Source: Desmodesmus armatus (lineage: Eukaryota; Chlorophyta; Chlorophyceae; Sphaeropleales; Scenedesmaceae). From it: a stretch of 64,000 nt of DNA. The notes beneath the pieces were generated by a model. It had not been told where the DNA came from. It searched no databases and saw only the letters and a list, made by a program, of their open reading frames with translations. This document shows positions 62,101 to 64,000 of this stretch, one piece after another. Where the stretch lies: assembly GCA_007449985.2 (NCBI GenBank), contig VIIQ02000006.1:310001-374000 (forward strand), read 5' to 3'. The position numbers and the translations under genes were made by a program. Numbering within the stretch: the first letter of the stretch is position 1; the number at the start of each line of letters is the position of its first letter.

Positions 62101-63863
62101 TGCCAGTGCAGCTGCTGAGCCTCCTGATGAGCCCCCTGTGGTCTTGCTGGTGTCCCAGGGGTTGAATGTGGTGCCAAACACCCGGTTAAAGGTCTGGGAG
62201 CCGGCACCAAACTCGGGGGTGTTGGTCTTGCCTGCACATCAAGCACACAGACACACGGGGAGGGCTCGACCTACACCCTGACAGTGTTACAGCCTGTCCA
62301 CTTCACAGTGCGAGTTTGCCTAAGTAGTGCTAGGTAGTACTGGGAAGTAGGCGCGGCTGGCTCCTGCCTGTGCACACCAATGCAGCCCCCGCACAGACTA
62401 CCCTGCCCCACAGGCCTCTGTTGCCACCTTCTATAAGTGACACTATTTTGCACGTCTCTTGTGCATGCGCACACAAAGCAACTGGCACTTGGTTGTAGTG
62501 TCACCAGCGTCTCAAGCTGCCATGAACAGTGTGTACTTCAAGGCTGTGCAGTGGGTGCGCAGTATTTCAGGCCGACCTGCCGCTTGCTTGAATCATGTCA
62601 CATAACCTGTCAAGCTGACGATGCACATCACACAGGCTTGTGTACTACCTAGTAGGTGGGTTAGCAGGTGCAGCTGATGGGTGAAAAAGCATTCCGTCGC
62701 AAATCTAGCAGAGATTCTGAAAGAGCTATACGAGAAGAACCCTTGTCTGGCAGCCTGCAAGGGGGGGGGGGAAAGAGGGTGGGGAGGGGCCTATCACCCC
62801 GATCGAAGTCCTGGCTCACCCAAAATGATGGCCCCTTGCTCCTCCAGCCGCTGCACCAGAGGGTCATCCACAGTAGCGATTCGGTCCTTGAATGCGGTCA
62901 CACCCTGTGACAAGTGGTCACTCGGCGGCAACGTGAGTGTAGTTGGCAACAAGAATACACTCAATGCCCATGCATAACTTACCTCTCAGACAACCTGACA
63001 ATGTGCAAGGGTGTGTGGAGTGATGCGCCGCCACACTGCATTATAAATTGGGCCTTCAGCTGCTGCTGCCAAGCTACCGCAGCCAACCTACATAAACTGG
63101 CATAGGCCTGGCAATCTGTGCATGTTGCCCTTGTGACTTGATTGCGGGCCTTTGGTAGACGGTGCTGCTGCAGCTACCCAAGTGGCCAGCTGGTCAAGCT
63201 GTGTAGCACTGCATACAGTGTGTGGGCCACTGCGCTTTTGGTGGCACCCACTGCCTCTTCACCAACAAGAGACCATCACCACTGACCTGAGTGAAGGGCA
63301 GGCCCTTGACTGGTGTCAGGTCCTTCACAGCAATAGGCAGGCCTAAGCAATGCAAGCAAAAGGCACCAGCACAGCACGGCACAACATCACAGCATGCTCC
63401 TTTGGTGACGGGCTTGGTAGGCTGTTGCTATGCACACTACACTGCTAAGCTTGTGAAAGCGGGTTCTGCAAGCGGCATATCATATCCGGGATACTGTGCT
63501 GCAGTTTTGTGCGGTGGTGTCGTTGGCTCTGTCATCACAGGCGCAACTGCGCACTCGACCACAGCTGCACTGAGACACTGTAGAAATGAGGCAGATGAAT
63601 GCTGGTGTATCAGCCACCGTGTGTTGCCCTGGTGTTGGTGATGCAAGGGGATTGCTAGCGTGCTTTCAGCAGCAACGGTAGCAGCGGTTCTGGCAGCCCG
63701 GCATGCGAGTGCAGTCCATGTTGCTGCTGCTGCTGCAGCCCTCACCAAACAAGTAGCCCTTTGGGGGTTCAGCTGGGAAGCCCTGCTCCATCAGCTGCTG
63801 TGCCTTCTGCTTGGCCCTGCCCCAGCATGTAATTGGCATGGCGTTGATAGCTGCGTCGGTTTC
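58357..63863 (-). CDS. Amidase-signature hydrolase, 5' end beyond the window
   Basis: Ten exons in transcription order, 479 codons in phase: 63863-63743, 63342-63287, 62904-62820, 62231-62092, 61763-61519, 60958-60691, 60102-59977, 59527-59409, 59086-58965 and 58514-58357. The family's Ser-cisSer-Lys triad is visible: Lys in LPIAVKDL, Ser in the Gly/Ser motif [13 protein letters not shown] and the nucleophile region [12 protein letters not shown]. The C-terminus has [20 protein letters not shown]. Before the first exon the frame opens mid-domain ([10 protein letters not shown]), so a start exon lies past 64000 or in the last 137 bases. The enzyme hydrolyses an amide bond; the substrate is not determinable, and it is more like bacterial stand-alone amidases than the GatA subunit. 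A poly-Ala loop of eight or more residues is encoded near 60870. Confidence 0.93.
59096..59143. repeat. CAG microsatellite (16 units) in an amidase intron
   Basis: Pure CAG tract ten bases upstream (in transcription) of the acceptor of the exon starting at 59086. Confidence 0.95.
61280..61572 (-). repeat. Tandem duplication including an amidase exon edge
   Basis: Units at about 61280-61428 and 61429-61572 (both starting CACCGTACAGTGCAGCTCACC) each contain the exon end GTCTTGAGGGTG and flanks. The real donor is at 61519; in the copy, with edge at 61375, the GT has become TT. Confidence 0.88.
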
Positions 63864-64000
63864 CTGCAAGAACGCATGTTTGCAGATGCTGCAGTCCTGT
63901 GCAGGTGCAACTGGACGCACTGCTTCTTGCCCTCAGGCAAGCAGAGGAAAGGATTACGAAATTGTACACACAAACGATCTGCATGATGTGTGGGCTTTGT

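Overview
The window looks like nuclear DNA of a green alga, most likely a chlamydomonadalean (core Chlorophyceae) species. Genes are rich in short GT-AG introns, exons are full of CAG/Gln and Ala/Ser runs, and the set includes plant-lineage proteins: a plastid GGPP synthase with a transit-like N-terminus, a THH1/TOM1/TOM3 protein, a group-I-like bZIP factor, an algal FASTK/OPR-like helical-repeat protein and a small plastid membrane protein. I see no operons, rRNA, tRNA, CRISPR or prophage. Genus is not determinable; a Haematococcus-like alga would fit.

Layout. 1-11 kb: a small plastid membrane protein (-), an OPR/FASTK-like RNA-binding repeat protein (+) and a 737-aa low-complexity protein (+). 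12-20 kb: a large bZIP regulator (+), a poorly supported Ser/Pro-rich gene (+) and DPH4, a J-protein of diphthamide synthesis (-). 20-31 kb: two uncharacterised membrane proteins (+), an Asterix-like ER membrane protein gene (-) nested in an intron of the second, and an SLC22-type organic cation transporter (+). 31.3-34.2 kb: an array of diverged repeat units with no transposase. 36-51 kb: a RING E3 ligase (-), an equilibrative nucleoside transporter (-), the TOM1-like 7-TM protein (+) and ribosomal protein eL18 (-). 54-64 kb: plastid GGPP synthase (-) and an amidase-signature enzyme (-) whose first exon lies beyond the right edge.

Gene models were built by hand from splice sites, reading phase and family alignment from memory. 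For eL18, ENT, TOM1-like, GGPPS, SLC22, DPH4 and the amidase, exon phases close exactly and give family-typical lengths. The genes are unrelated housekeeping, transport and metabolic functions and do not form a pathway.

The most unusual signal is structural. Four unrelated genes (bZIP, TOM1-like, eL18, amidase) each carry one or two extra copies, about 96-205 bp away inside the adjacent intron, of an exon edge with its splice site. This looks like repeated intron growth by tandem duplication across exon-intron borders. Other signals are a roughly 130-bp near-perfect hairpin in an intron, a perfect 17-bp-arm hairpin, inverted telomere-like blocks flanking one exon, and a probable one-base frameshift in a homopolymer.
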